Shown: piece after piece, positions 1-8,049 of the stretch
How the letters are laid out: every line of letters begins with the position of its first letter
Numbering within the stretch: position 1 is the stretch's first letter
Origin: Ruminococcus sp.
Lineage (GTDB): Bacteria; Bacillota; Clostridia; Oscillospirales; Acutalibacteraceae
DNA length: 64,000 nucleotides
NCBI GenBank assembly: GCA_017458845.1
Contig: JAFSZY010000014.1
Location: 156,495-220,494, forward strand
Direction of reading: 5' to 3'
The notes under the pieces: model-generated
Databases searched by the model: none
What the model was told of the DNA's origin: nothing
The model's input: the letters and a program-made list of their open reading frames with translations, nothing else
Made by a program: the position numbers and the translations under genes

Positions 1-260
1 TTCTTAGCAACGAAGTCTGTCTCAGCGTTAACCTCAACAACAACGCCGATTTTGTTATCTTCGGAAGTAGTAGCGAAAGCTACACCCTCAGCGGCAATTC
101 TGGAAGCCTTTTTGGCGGCCTTAGCAAGACCCTGCTCACGAAGAATATCAACAGCCTTGTCCATATCTCCGTCAGTCTCAACGAGAGCCTTTTTGCAGTC
201 CATCATACCGCAGCCTGTCTTTTCTCTTAACGCCTTAACGTCCTGAGCTGTAAAATTCAT
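1..260 (-). CDS. tsf: Elongation factor Ts, N-terminal part (cut by the window edge)
   Basis: Guanine-nucleotide exchange factor that recycles EF-Tu during translation. The first 86 codons are present, starting at the ATG on the complement of 258-260. They hold the N-terminal UBA-like domain with the [11 protein letters not shown] motif near residue 16 and the start of the core domain (TDFVAKN) at the edge; the C-terminal two thirds lie outside. It follows rpsB by 31 nt on the same strand, the usual bacterial rpsB-tsf operon, so it is probably co-transcribed from the rpsB promoter. Family call is secure; completeness cannot be judged. Confidence 0.96.
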   Translation of the reverse strand, partial: MNFTAQDVKALREKTGCGMMDCKKALVETDGDMDKAVDILREQGLAKAAKKASRIAAEGVAFATTSEDNKIGVVVEVNAETDFVAK

Positions 261-291
261 TTATATGTCAATCCTTTCGATAATTACTAAA

Positions 292-1035
292 TTATTCCTC
301 GGAAGCTTCTTCAGCCTCGTCAGCGTCGTCTTCTACTGCCGCGGCGCCCATCTGACCCTCGCGACCTTCGATAATAGCGTCAGCCATTGCGCCCGCGATA
401 AGCTTAACCGCGCGGATAGCGTCATCGTTACCGGGGATTACAAAATCGACCTCGTCGGGGTCGCAGTTTGTATCAACGATAGCAACAACAGGGATACCAA
501 GCTTTTTAGCTTCGGCAACAGCGATTTTTTCTTTTCTGGGGTCAACAACAAAGAGAGCTCCGGGCATCTCAGACATATCCTTAATACCGCCCAAAAATTT
601 CTCGAGTCTGTCAATCTCAAGGTTGAGCTTGATAACTTCCTTCTTGGGAAGAAGATCAAATGTACCGTCTTCCTGCATAACTCTGAGCTGTTTAAGACGG
701 GCGATTCTCTTGCGAATTGTTGAGAAGTTTGTGAGCATACCGCCGAGCCATCTTGCGTTTACAAAGTAAGCGCCTGCTCTCTCAGCCTCTTCCTTAATGG
801 AATCCTGAGCCTGCTTTTTTGTTCCTACGAAAAGAATGTTCTTGCCGTCCATAGCAAGTTCTTTGATGAAGTTATAAGCCTCATCAAGCTTTTTAACGGT
901 CTTCTGCAAGTCAATGATGTAGATACCGTTACGTTCGGTGAAGATATACTCCGCCATTTTAGGGTTCCAGCGCCTTGTCTGATGTCCGAAATGAACGCCT
1001 GCCTCAAGAAGCTGTTTCATGGATACTGTTGACAT
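292..1035 (-). CDS. rpsB: 30S ribosomal protein S2
   Basis: Small-subunit ribosomal protein, 247 aa. The N-terminus ([20 protein letters not shown]) and the LGGMLTNF and VVDPRKE motifs are diagnostic of S2. The last 20 or so residues are a strongly acidic tail (DEAEEASEE), a lineage-variable extension. The start has a good Shine-Dalgarno sequence (AAGGAGGAATTAATT-ATG). It leads a two-gene operon with tsf, is preceded by a sigma-A type promoter and has a structured 5' leader that may mediate autoregulation. Confidence 0.98.
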   Translation of the reverse strand: MSTVSMKQLLEAGVHFGHQTRRWNPKMAEYIFTERNGIYIIDLQKTVKKLDEAYNFIKELAMDGKNILFVGTKKQAQDSIKEEAERAGAYFVNARWLGGMLTNFSTIRKRIARLKQLRVMQEDGTFDLLPKKEVIKLNLEIDRLEKFLGGIKDMSEMPGALFVVDPRKEKIAVAEAKKLGIPVVAIVDTNCDPDEVDFVIPGNDDAIRAVKLIAGAMADAIIEGREGQMGAAAVEDDADEAEEASEE

Positions 1036-1080
1036 AATTAATTCCTCCTTAGGTTAAAACCTCCGTTCAGTCTTGATTCT

Positions 1081-1128
1081 TATCGGTTCAAACGAGGGAT
1101 GTATCCTTCCCTCGGCACCTCACCGATA
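1081..1128 (-). promoter_or_regulatory. Candidate structured rpsB leader (S2 autoregulation)
   Basis: Between promoter and start codon the transcript can fold into two nested stems: 7 bp (1081-1087 with 1122-1128, TATCGGT/ACCGATA) and, inside, 6 bp (1094-1099 with 1108-1113, GAGGGA/TCCCTC), separated by an asymmetric internal loop. Ribosomal protein operons often bind their own protein in such leaders. The fold is seen; binding by S2 is inference. Confidence 0.5.
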
Positions 1129-1154
1129 GACTTGAACGTGCGAAATGCCTGTAT

Positions 1155-1182
1155 ATTATACCACAAATTCAGGAAAAATCAA
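1155..1182 (-). promoter_or_regulatory. Sigma-A type promoter of rpsB-tsf
   Basis: On the complement, a -35 TTGATT (1177-1182) and a perfect -10 TATAAT (1155-1160) are separated by 16 bp, about 120 nt before rpsB. Confidence 0.7.
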
Positions 1183-1204
1183 GCTTTTTTCAAAAAACGG
1201 TAAA

Positions 1205-1226
1205 TAAAAAGCTCCCTTTCGGGAGC
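1205..1226 (-). terminator. Terminator of the wall-hydrolase gene
   Basis: A 6-bp GC-rich stem (GCTCCC/GGGAGC, 1211-1226) is followed on the complement by a T-run (1205-1210), just past the stop codon at 1235. Confidence 0.85.
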
Positions 1227-1234
1227 GATTTTAA

Positions 1235-1993
1235 TTAAGCTTTGTCAAAGAATCTGATATTTCCGCAGGATGTTACAAAAACCTGGCTTTCGTGCCAATC
1301 GCTGGATACCATATCCGAAGCGTAGAAATAAAGGATTCTGTGATCAACTGCGCGTCCGTCGCTGTCAAAAATAAATGATACAGCCTGTTTAGCGGCAGAT
1401 GAAGGTGTGTTGTACATTGAAGCGTCGTATTGATACATCGACGCAATACTTTCAACAGAAGTTGTACCGGACTCAACCATACTATCGTGGATAGCCTGAG
1501 CTACAAGAGCACAGCCCTCATAACCTAATCCGCCTGCCTCACCCATTACAAGTCCCTCAAGAAGAGTTCTGTCGTAATCGCTGAGCTCAATGTGAGTACC
1601 TGAAGCACTGCTTTCCTGCTGAGGTTCTGTTTCCTCAACAACAGCCTCTGTCTCCTGCTCTGTAACAGGCTCAGTGGGAGCTTCTGTTTGAGGTTCGGTT
1701 TCTTTTTTGGTCACGGACTCTGTAGCCTTTGTTGTTTCGGGCTCAGTATCGGCAACGATAGCGTTGTCAAGAACATCCGAGTCGCCTACATTAACGGTGG
1801 ACTTCTGTTCACCTGATACCGCGGCAACGTTCTGTACAAGGCTTATGCTCGGAATAACGATAGCTGACATAACAATAAAAGATGTTATTATAATTGAACC
1901 GATTTTTGAAATCTTCTTTACCTTGTTGACAGGTTGCGCGTGTTTTGCTTTTGAATCATTTGTTTTTAAATGCTTATAATTTGAACTTCTCAA
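1235..1993 (-). CDS. Membrane-anchored SleB/CwlJ-type cell wall hydrolase
   Basis: Predicted peptidoglycan hydrolase, 252 aa. A basic N-terminus is followed by one membrane segment at about residues 33-53 (signal anchor), then a Thr/Glu/Pro linker of about residues 75-130 (TEPVTEQETEA type). The C-terminal domain starts near residue 135 with LLEGLVMGEAGG and ends in VTSCGNIRFF. The GEAGG...GYEGCALVAQAI pattern and ILYFYASD match the hydrolase_2 family of SleB and CwlJ, which open cortex or wall glycans; the Glu of MGEAGG is the likely catalytic residue. No LysM or peptidoglycan-binding repeat is present. Monocistronic, with its own terminator. A role in germination or in vegetative wall turnover cannot be separated from sequence. 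Confidence 0.8.
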   Translation of the reverse strand: MRSSNYKHLKTNDSKAKHAQPVNKVKKISKIGSIIITSFIVMSAIVIPSISLVQNVAAVSGEQKSTVNVGDSDVLDNAIVADTEPETTKATESVTKKETEPQTEAPTEPVTEQETEAVVEETEPQQESSASGTHIELSDYDRTLLEGLVMGEAGGLGYEGCALVAQAIHDSMVESGTTSVESIASMYQYDASMYNTPSSAAKQAVSFIFDSDGRAVDHRILYFYASDMVSSDWHESQVFVTSCGNIRFFDKA

Positions 1994-2086
1994 AATCTTT
2001 TCCTCCTATCGAGTACGCTCTAAATCAATACGCAGTCTTTAGTAAGCAAGTGTATTTGATTGGTTCACACAATTTTCATTGGCGCT

Positions 2087-2115
2087 ATTAAAACACACTT
2101 TTTTTAAAAAATCAA
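2087..2115 (-). promoter_or_regulatory. Probable promoter of the wall-hydrolase gene
   Basis: -35 TTGATT (2110-2115) and -10 TTTAAT (2087-2092), 17 bp apart on the complement. The rest of 1994-2267 is AT-rich with no frame or strong hairpin that I can support. Confidence 0.45.
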
Positions 2116-2267
2116 GTCGGAATGCGGGTTTGAGCGGTTAAATTCGGTTACAACGGTAACATTCTGTAATTTTATTTCTTTAAAAGGAATATAAACTTAT
2201 ACACAATAAACAAAAAGAACTACCCTTGTATAAAAATTTTTTGAACAAGGCAGAAATGGTATTTTTT

Positions 2268-2555
2268 TTAAAATTTATTAAAAAAACGGCGTTTTTTACC
2301 GCCAGGACGGCGAAATTCTCCCTCTGAACCTACAAGTATTGTATCCTCCCCGATCAGCTCAATCTGATCCCAAGGGATAACGCAATCATCCTTTCTGCCA
2401 AGCAAGCCCCATAGCTTAAGCCTGCCGTAAATGATAAGAGCGCATACCCTCGCGCTTTTGGTATTCACCTCCAAATCGTCAACATATCCTATCCTGCATC
2501 CGTTGCGGCTGTTTATTACCTCTTTGTTCCTTAGTTGGGAAAGACTGCAATTCAT
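2268..2555 (-). CDS. YlmC/YmxH-family sporulation protein (PRC-barrel)
   Basis: A 95-aa protein made of a single PRC-barrel-like fold (LRNKEVINSRNGCRIGYVDD near the start, IPWDQIELIGEDTILV in the middle), ending in a very basic tail (GGKKRRFF). This is the YlmC/YmxH family, conserved in endospore formers and often expressed late in sporulation; its biochemical role is unknown. It is divergent from the degV gene at 2646, whose -35 box lies about 20 nt from this start. The start is supported by AGGTAGTGAT upstream. Confidence 0.85.
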   Translation of the reverse strand: MNCSLSQLRNKEVINSRNGCRIGYVDDLEVNTKSARVCALIIYGRLKLWGLLGRKDDCVIPWDQIELIGEDTILVGSEGEFRRPGGKKRRFFNKF

Positions 2556-2575
2556 AAAATATCACTACCTTTTTA

Positions 2576-2604
2576 TTGACAATTAATAGCGTATTTATTA
2601 TAAT
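2576..2604 (+). promoter_or_regulatory. Consensus sigma-A promoter of degV-1
   Basis: Perfect TTGACA (2576-2581) and TATAAT (2599-2604) boxes with a 17-bp spacer. Confidence 0.85.
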
Positions 2605-2645
2605 TTATATGTAATATACATTATATATATTACCAGGAGGTTAAT

Positions 2646-3533
2646 ATGAGTAATTACGGCGAATATGTTCTTTTTACCGACTCAACCTGTGATCTGCCCA
2701 ACGAAACAGCGGAGGAGTTTGATATTAAAATCCTTCCTATGGTTTTTCTTATGCAGGAACAGGCATACAATCATTTTTTAGACGCGAGAGAAATGAGTCT
2801 TGATGAGTTTTATACCAAGCTCAATGCAGGTGTCCAGTCTCAGACAACTCAGATTGCGTTTGACAGTTACGCTGAGTATTTTGAGCCATATCTTAAAGAA
2901 GGCAAGGATATCCTTTATATTGCTTTTTCATCAGCTCTAAGCGGTACATACAACACCAGTAAAATAGCCGCAAGAGAATTACTTGAAAAATATCCCGATA
3001 GGAAAATAATCATAGTTGACTCCGCTTGCGCGAGCGCGGGTCAAGGCGCTCTTATGTATTATCTCGGCAAAAAGTACAAGGACGATAAACCGAGATTCGA
3101 AGATTTAGCCGAATATGCCGAAAGACTTAAGCTGAAAATATGCCACTGGTTTGTAGTTGACGATATCGACCAGCTCAAACGCGGAGGAAGAATCTCATCC
3201 GTTACAGCTACATTTGCCAAAGCGCTTCAAATCAAACCTGTTCTCAGCGTTGATAATGAAGGAAAGCTTGTTAACGTAGGAAAAATCAGAGGCGCAAACG
3301 GCATTAACCAGCTGCTCATAAACAAAATGAAGCGCGACGGCGCTTTCTACAAACAGCAGACTGTGTTTGTTGCTCATGCAGATAATATTGAGGGCGCAAA
3401 ACAACTCAGAAAACAGATAAAGGGACTGGTTAAGGACGTTAAGATATTCGATATTGGTCCTGTTATAGGAACTCATGTGGGTTCGGGTATGCTGGCGCTG
3501 GTATTTGTAGGCAAAAGAAATCTTGAAATGTAA
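2646..3533 (+). CDS. DegV family fatty-acid-binding protein
   Basis: A 295-aa DegV protein. This family (FakB) binds one fatty acid and presents it to the kinase FakA to make acyl-phosphate. The N-terminal motif FTDSTCDLPNE, the SALSGTYN segment near residue 98 and the C-terminal IGTHVGSGMLALVF are typical. Ligand contacts are the Ser/Thr of the TDST motif and the SALSGT loop. The start has a strong AGGAGG. It stands alone here, whereas a second DegV paralogue (50353) sits directly beside fakA, so this copy may have a different acyl-chain preference (inference). Confidence 0.92.
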   Translation: MSNYGEYVLFTDSTCDLPNETAEEFDIKILPMVFLMQEQAYNHFLDAREMSLDEFYTKLNAGVQSQTTQIAFDSYAEYFEPYLKEGKDILYIAFSSALSGTYNTSKIAARELLEKYPDRKIIIVDSACASAGQGALMYYLGKKYKDDKPRFEDLAEYAERLKLKICHWFVVDDIDQLKRGGRISSVTATFAKALQIKPVLSVDNEGKLVNVGKIRGANGINQLLINKMKRDGAFYKQQTVFVAHADNIEGAKQLRKQIKGLVKDVKIFDIGPVIGTHVGSGMLALVFVGKRNLEM

Positions 3534-3562
3534 AAAATCGGCTTGATAACAAGCCGATTTTT
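3533..3562. terminator. Bidirectional terminator between degV-1 and a 46-aa gene
   Basis: A long stem (AAAAATCGGCTTG, 3533-3545, with its complement at 3550-3562) has A-rich and T-rich outer flanks, so it can stop transcription from both sides. The arms overlap the degV-1 stop codon. Confidence 0.85.
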
Positions 3563-3564
3563 AC

Positions 3565-3705
3565 TTATTGGAGTTTATTTTCTATTTGCTCTACCTTTTC
3601 ACTTGTAAATTTCAACGCTTTATCTGCCAAATCATTGATAATATCTATCGCGGAATGCTCTTTGTGTTCCGCGTTTTTGTTTGATGTCTTGTCTTTTTTA
3701 TTCAT
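3565..3705 (-). CDS. Small lysine-rich hypothetical protein (46 aa)
   Basis: Short frame starting MNKKDKTSNKNAEHKEHSA, preceded on the complement by GAGG 5 nt before the ATG and ending TAA directly before the shared terminator. The first 20 residues are polar and basic; the rest (IDIINDLADKALKFTSEKVE) could form an amphipathic helix. No family recognised. Proper ribosome binding site, terminator placement and an equally compact neighbour argue that it is real. Confidence 0.6.
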   Translation of the reverse strand: MNKKDKTSNKNAEHKEHSAIDIINDLADKALKFTSEKVEQIENKLQ

Positions 3706-3712
3706 ACTTACC

Positions 3713-3796
3713 TCAATTGTGATAATTTATCATTGCCATTGTGCCCACTCCGATAAAGACACCTATAAAAACTCCCGAAATTACATTAAAGAACAT
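3713..3796 (-). CDS. Single-pass membrane micropeptide (27 aa)
   Basis: Frame MFFNVISGVFIGVFIGVGTM... with AGGGGAG upstream of the ATG. It is nearly all one transmembrane helix with GxxxG-like spacing (GVFIGVFIGVG) and a short polar tail. Length and composition resemble the tiny DUF3789-type membrane peptides annotated in Firmicutes, but that match is from memory. It lies 7 nt upstream of the 46-aa gene and is probably co-transcribed with it. Confidence 0.55.
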   Translation of the reverse strand: MFFNVISGVFIGVFIGVGTMAMINYHN

Positions 3797-3812
3797 TTTG
3801 CACTCCCCTATT

Positions 3813-3845
3813 TTGACAGAGTATTCAACCTATAAATGAGATAAT
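3813..3845 (+). promoter_or_regulatory. Possible Spo0A-type promoter of spoIIGA-sigE
   Basis: TTGACA (3813-3818) and GATAAT (3840-3845) are 21 bp apart, close to the unusual long spacing known for the Spo0A-activated spoIIG promoter of Bacillus. TTTTGACAGA also resembles a 0A box at 8 of 10 positions. The implied transcription start falls almost on the ribosome binding site, so this is tentative. Confidence 0.3.
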
Positions 3846-3861
3846 AAACACGGTGGATAAT

Positions 3862-4653
3862 TTGAAAACAGTGTATGTAGACGTGATGATATTCACAAAT
3901 ATATTTGAGGACTTTTTATTGCTCTGCGCGGTCAAGTATATTTTAAGGATAAAAACCAAGTATTACAGACTAGTTTTGGGAAGTCTGGCAGGCGGAATAA
4001 TGAGCGTATTATCACTTATTAATTTGAACTTTATCATAAGTGTTTTACTCAAAATTTTGTCTGCTTTATTATTGATACTTATTGCGTTCGGTTTCAAAGA
4101 CAAAAAGCTGTTTATAAAATCATCCTCAACACTTATTGTAATCACTTTTCTTGTAAACGGAGCGATAATATGCTTTTACATTGCGCTAAAGCCAAACGGA
4201 ATGTTAATAATAAACGACAGCGTATATTTTGATATATCTCCTCTCTTGCTTATTATTCTTACCCTTGTTGTTTATATTATTCTGTTTTTGTATAAAAAGC
4301 TTTTTAAAAACCACGCCAAAACAAATCTGGTAAAAGATGTTGAAATAAAACTAAATAATTCAGCATTCATAATCAAATGCAAAGTTGACAGCGGATTGAA
4401 CGCAAAGGAGCCGTTTTCAGGCAGTAGTGTAATTATTGTAGAAAAAAGCGTATTCAATGAAAGCGTTAACGAAAAAAATTTAAGAGTAATACCGTTTAAA
4501 AGTCTGGGCGGAGAAGGAATAATATACGGATTTAAAGCAGAAAATGTGATAATTGACAGAAAAACAATTAATGAAGAAATATATATAGGAATGTACGAAG
4601 GAAAGTTCAACAACGAGATAAAAGGGCTTTTGCCTGAAAGTATAGGAGAATAA
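3862..4653 (+). CDS. spoIIGA: Sporulation sigma-E processing peptidase SpoIIGA
   Basis: Membrane-embedded aspartic protease that cleaves pro-sigma-E after receiving the SpoIIR signal in the mother cell. Five hydrophobic helices fill the N-terminal half; the soluble C-terminal half carries the catalytic motif KVDSGLN (Asp about residue 176), equivalent to the Bacillus active-site Asp. I place the start at TTG 3862, because GGTGG lies 5-6 nt upstream and the resulting N-terminus ([11 protein letters not shown]) aligns with Bacillus MKIYLDV; a GTG three codons earlier (3853) has no usable ribosome binding site. It is followed by sigE after 2 nt, the classical spoIIG operon. Confidence 0.93.
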   Translation: MKTVYVDVMIFTNIFEDFLLLCAVKYILRIKTKYYRLVLGSLAGGIMSVLSLINLNFIISVLLKILSALLLILIAFGFKDKKLFIKSSSTLIVITFLVNGAIICFYIALKPNGMLIINDSVYFDISPLLLIILTLVVYIILFLYKKLFKNHAKTNLVKDVEIKLNNSAFIIKCKVDSGLNAKEPFSGSSVIIVEKSVFNESVNEKNLRVIPFKSLGGEGIIYGFKAENVIIDRKTINEEIYIGMYEGKFNNEIKGLLPESIGE

Positions 4654-4655
4654 CT

Positions 4656-5351
4656 ATGAAACTTTTTAAAATATTAATATCAAGATTTTTAATCACCGAT
4701 AACGAGATTTATTATATTAACGGAAGTGAAACTTTGCCTCCGCCTTTAAGCAAAGAACGTGAAAATGCTGTTATTGAATCAATACGTTCGGGTGATGAAA
4801 GCGGAAAAGAAATACTTATTGTACACAACCTCAGGCTTGTTGTATATATAGCTAAAAGATTTGAAAGCGCGGGCGCAAATATTGAGGATTTAATTTCAAT
4901 TGGGACAATCGGGTTAATTAAAGCTGTAAACACATTTAATCCGGACAAAAACATAAAACTCGCTACATACGCGTCAAGATGTATAGAAAATGAAATACTT
5001 ATGTTCCTGAGAAAAAGCAGTCAGCTGAAAAATGAAGTAAGTATCGATGAACCTCTGAACACCGATTGGGACGGCAACGAGCTGTTATTGTGCGATGTTC
5101 TTGGCTCAGACCCCGATATTATTAACAGGAATATTGAAACAGAGTTAGAATGCAGTCAGCTGCATCAGGCTGTCTCAAGGTTAAACAAACGTGAAAGCGC
5201 AATAATGGAGCTGCGTTTTGGACTTAACGGTCAAAAAGAACATACCCAAAAGGAAGTAGCCGATTGTCTTGGAATATCTCAGTCGTATATTTCCAGACTG
5301 GAGAAGAAAATAATTAAGAAACTAAAAAACGATTTAGAAAAAGTGGTATAA
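4656..5351 (+). CDS. sigE: Sporulation sigma factor sigma-E (pro-form)
   Basis: Mother-cell-specific RNA polymerase sigma factor, 231 aa, made as an inactive precursor. The first 20 or so residues are the membrane-binding pro-sequence, shorter than in Bacillus; EIYYINGSE marks the region cut by SpoIIGA. Region 2 ([20 protein letters not shown] and [14 protein letters not shown]) and region 4 ([14 protein letters not shown]) are nearly identical to other sigma-E proteins, which excludes sigma-G or sigma-K. It follows spoIIGA by 2 nt and ends in a strong terminator. Likely targets in this window include spoIVA, spoVM and the SPOCS/LysM gene. Confidence 0.97.
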   Translation: MKLFKILISRFLITDNEIYYINGSETLPPPLSKERENAVIESIRSGDESGKEILIVHNLRLVVYIAKRFESAGANIEDLISIGTIGLIKAVNTFNPDKNIKLATYASRCIENEILMFLRKSSQLKNEVSIDEPLNTDWDGNELLLCDVLGSDPDIINRNIETELECSQLHQAVSRLNKRESAIMELRFGLNGQKEHTQKEVADCLGISQSYISRLEKKIIKKLKNDLEKVV

Positions 5352-5378
5352 AAAAACGTCTCGTAATGAGACGTTTTT
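5352..5378. terminator. Terminator of the spoIIG operon
   Basis: An 11-bp stem (AAAAACGTCTC with GAGACGTTTTT) has a 5-nt loop; it is symmetric, so it can also serve the convergent lipoprotein gene, whose stop codon overlaps it. Confidence 0.88.
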
Positions 5379-5589
5379 AATCTTGGCTGACATTTCCGTT
5401 GTCATTAGTTTCATTCGTGATATCGCCGTCGCTGTTATCCATCATATCGCTTGCGGCTTCGGATATACTTTCGGATGCGTCTGTAACAAGCCCTTCGGCT
5501 TCCTTGGCGGCATCTCCTACGTTGCCGCAGCCAGCAAATGAAAACAACGCGATTAACGCTGTCATAATAATAGCTATTATCTTTTTCAT
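5377..5589 (-). CDS. Small lipoprotein (70 aa)
   Basis: Type II signal peptide MKKIIAIIMTALIALFSFAG with a lipobox FAGC, so the mature protein starts at Cys 21 and is about 50 aa. The mature part is Ala/Asp/Asn/Ser-rich with heptad-like EAEGLVTDASESI segments and no known domain. Its 3' end overlaps the sigE terminator by 2 nt. Exported small lipoproteins of this type are common in Ruminococcaceae; function unknown. Confidence 0.75.
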   Translation of the reverse strand: MKKIIAIIMTALIALFSFAGCGNVGDAAKEAEGLVTDASESISEAASDMMDNSDGDITNETNDNGNVSQD

Positions 5590-5658
5590 AAAATCACCTT
5601 AAATATAATAAATTACCGTCCCATTGGAACGGTAATATTATTTGAATTTATAATGATT

Positions 5659-6942
5659 TTATTCATCTTTGGCATTATTTAACAAATCATCAATCTTATA
5701 TGATGAAATCACCTTATCATCCTTGAATACAGATACTATGAAAGAACCGTCGTCATCAAGAGAAATACCTTTCCCCTGCTTTTTGCCGTATAAATAGTTT
5801 CCAAGGAAAATGAATTTGCCGTCTTTATCAAAGCGGGCTCCTATTCCGTCGGGCTGATTATTATCCCATTTACCGATATGAGCGGAGCCGTCAGAGCCTC
5901 TGAAACCAACGCCAAAGCCGTTTCGAGAGTTCTTAACCCAATTGCCTACATAGTTAATCCTGCCGTCTTTAAAATAGAAAGCGCCGAAACCGTCACGCTT
6001 ATCGTTCTTATATCCGCCTTCATACGCTGTTATGCCCTCGCCGGTAACAGTTCTGCCGTAGCCGTCGCGCATATGAGCGTCATTGAGCTGACCATAGTAA
6101 CGATAGGTTTCGCCCGAACTTTCAATAGTAGTATCAGGTTCTTCGATTTCTTCATCATAAACTTTGACATCTACGTCGTCAGACTTTTCATCAAACTCGT
6201 TTTTGACTTCGTTAAACGGAGCGTTTGTATCTATGTGAACGGGATTACCGTTCTCCTCAGTTAAATACTCAGCTTTATTGATATCAAAGGTTTTGTTGAG
6301 GTTTCGGTTCAGGTTAAAATCAACGGGGTCAAAGTCAAACCCGCCCAAATTACTAACCGAGGAATCATGAATAAGAGTTTTGGTGATGAATTTATCGTTT
6401 GGAACAGAATTAAAATATATAAACCCCTTGTCCGAGAAAGCGAGCAGAGAATAATCGCCGTTATCAGGCATTTCTGTTTTGGGATAAAGGTAGGATTTCA
6501 CATTAGATTCATATGCGTTGTGAATCTTTACAATAACAGGCTTATCGTCTATAAAGGAAGGATACAACACATATTCGGGATAATCGCCCGCTGTAGAGAG
6601 ATACTCCGACTTGAGCCAGATATGCTCATAATTGAAGTATTCTCGCTTAAAGATTTTTCCGTTTTTATTATATGTATTTACTCTGTAGGAGTCGGAATTT
6701 ACAACCTCAGCGTTCTGATATAGCTCGTCATTCTTCATAGACTTCCAGCTAAGCGGAGAACCGTTAGATATAGTGTACATAAAGAAATACTTGTTTTCGC
6801 CAATATACTGCACACAGCGGTCGGATTGAGTCTCTAAACTGCTGTTAAAGAAATTAGCCCTTACGCCCGCTAAAAAATCATCCGTAAAGTCAAGAATATC
6901 AAATTTTTCAAAAGTTGTTCCAAAATATAAATAATTATCCAT
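5659..6942 (-). CDS. MORN-repeat protein
   Basis: A 427-aa cytosolic protein (no signal peptide or membrane helix). Residues 1 to about 240 are a unique domain rich in Tyr, Phe and Asp with no family I recognise. From about residue 280 to 400 there are at least five MORN-type repeats, visible as YxGxxxxxxRxGxG units such as YEGGYKNDKRDGFGAF and HIGKWDNNQPDGIGA. An acidic linker (about residues 250-275, EKSDDVDVKVYDEE) separates the halves. MORN repeats form elongated beta-hairpin sheets that bind lipid or protein. It follows pfkA on the same strand after a hairpin, so it is probably its own unit. Confidence 0.8.
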   Translation of the reverse strand: MDNYLYFGTTFEKFDILDFTDDFLAGVRANFFNSSLETQSDRCVQYIGENKYFFMYTISNGSPLSWKSMKNDELYQNAEVVNSDSYRVNTYNKNGKIFKREYFNYEHIWLKSEYLSTAGDYPEYVLYPSFIDDKPVIVKIHNAYESNVKSYLYPKTEMPDNGDYSLLAFSDKGFIYFNSVPNDKFITKTLIHDSSVSNLGGFDFDPVDFNLNRNLNKTFDINKAEYLTEENGNPVHIDTNAPFNEVKNEFDEKSDDVDVKVYDEEIEEPDTTIESSGETYRYYGQLNDAHMRDGYGRTVTGEGITAYEGGYKNDKRDGFGAFYFKDGRINYVGNWVKNSRNGFGVGFRGSDGSAHIGKWDNNQPDGIGARFDKDGKFIFLGNYLYGKKQGKGISLDDDGSFIVSVFKDDKVISSYKIDDLLNNAKDE

Positions 6943-6962
6943 ATTATACCTGCTCTAATAAT

Positions 6963-6989
6963 AAAGGATTAAGCTTGACTTAATCCTTT
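6963..6989 (-). terminator. Hairpin after pfkA, probable terminator
   Basis: An 11-bp stem (AAAGGATTAAG/CTTAATCCTTT) with a 5-nt loop lies between the pfkA stop and the MORN gene. The T-run on the complement is interrupted, so termination may be partial. Confidence 0.6.
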
Positions 6990-6999
6990 TTATATATTA

Positions 7000-7968
7000 T
7001 TAAATTGATATCGTCTTTGCTATTTTATATAAGTCCTTGTTAAACTTTCGCGGCATTTCGAGCGCTTCGGTAATATCGTAATCAACGATTTCACCTTTAT
7101 TCATAGCTACAACTCGATTGCCCTTGCCCTCATCAAGAAGCTCAACGGCTCTGTGTCCCATCATAGAAGCGACAACACGGTCACGAAGCGTCGGAGAACC
7201 GCCGCGCTGAACATGTCCGAGGATTGTAGCTCTGGTCTCGATACCCAAGCGTTGTTCAATATACTTCGCCATATCAACAACACCGCCTACGCCCTCGGCA
7301 ACGATAATGATAAAGTGCTGTTTGCCTGTCTTTTGTGTATCGAGAATACGCTCGATCACGTCTATTTCAATATTATACTTTTCCTCGGGAACAAGGATAG
7401 CTGTAGCTCCGCAGGCTATACCAACCTGTAATGCGATATCACCGCATCGTCTGCCCATGACTTCTACAATAGAACAGCGGTCATGAGACTGCGCTGTGTC
7501 ACGGATTTTATCTATCATCTGTATAGCGGTATTCATAGCTGTATCAAAGCCGATAGTATACTCGGAGCAAGCGATATCATTATCGATAGTACCCGGAACG
7601 CCTATACAGTTGACGCCCGCGTTTGTAAGAGCTCTGGCGCCGGCGAATGAACCGTCGCCGCCGATTACAACAACGCCCGAAATACCAAGGTCCTGACAAT
7701 GCTTGGCTGCTTTCTTCTGACCTTCAAGAGTTTTGAACTCTTCGCTGCGGGCAGTGTAAAGCATAGTTCCGCCGTTGCCGATAATATCGGAAACCGAACG
7801 AAGATTCATTTGCTCCACATCGCCGTTCAAAAGGCCGTTATATCCTCTGTATACGCCGTAGATGTCCATTCCTTTGGAAATAGCGGAACGTACGACAGCG
7901 CGTACAGCAGCGTTCATTCCAGGAGCGTCGCCTCCGCTTGTTAAAACCGCAATCTTCTTTTTGCTCAT
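7000..7968 (-). CDS. pfkA: ATP-dependent 6-phosphofructokinase
   Basis: Phosphorylates fructose-6-phosphate, the committed step of glycolysis. Length (322 aa) and motifs fit bacterial allosteric PFK: SGGDAPGMNAA at the N-terminus (nucleotide loop), GGDGSFAGA near residue 103, GTIDNDI near 126 (catalytic Asp pair) and MGRRCGDIAL near 170. The Gly in GGDGS indicates ATP rather than pyrophosphate as donor. AAGGAGGG precedes the ATG and a good promoter lies 40 nt upstream. Monocistronic here, not joined to pyruvate kinase as in many Firmicutes. Confidence 0.97.
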   Translation of the reverse strand: MSKKKIAVLTSGGDAPGMNAAVRAVVRSAISKGMDIYGVYRGYNGLLNGDVEQMNLRSVSDIIGNGGTMLYTARSEEFKTLEGQKKAAKHCQDLGISGVVVIGGDGSFAGARALTNAGVNCIGVPGTIDNDIACSEYTIGFDTAMNTAIQMIDKIRDTAQSHDRCSIVEVMGRRCGDIALQVGIACGATAILVPEEKYNIEIDVIERILDTQKTGKQHFIIIVAEGVGGVVDMAKYIEQRLGIETRATILGHVQRGGSPTLRDRVVASMMGHRAVELLDEGKGNRVVAMNKGEIVDYDITEALEMPRKFNKDLYKIAKTISI

Positions 7969-8005
7969 AATATAGCCCTCCTTAGGAAAACTTTATAACG
8001 GTATA

Positions 8006-8034
8006 ATTATAATACAATTCGACAATAAATACAA
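8006..8034 (-). promoter_or_regulatory. Promoter of pfkA
   Basis: -35 TTGTAT (8029-8034) and -10 TATAAT (8006-8011), 17-bp spacer, on the complement. Confidence 0.7.
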
Positions 8035-8049
8035 TAGAATTATAAAAAA

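Noticed and set aside
2224..2250. CCTTGT...ACAAGG hairpin downstream of ylmC
   Set aside because: Only 6 bp, long AT loop and no T-run; too weak to call a terminator.
4272..4613. 113-codon frame antisense to spoIIGA
   Set aside because: Hydrophobic shadow of the membrane protein gene, no ribosome binding site.
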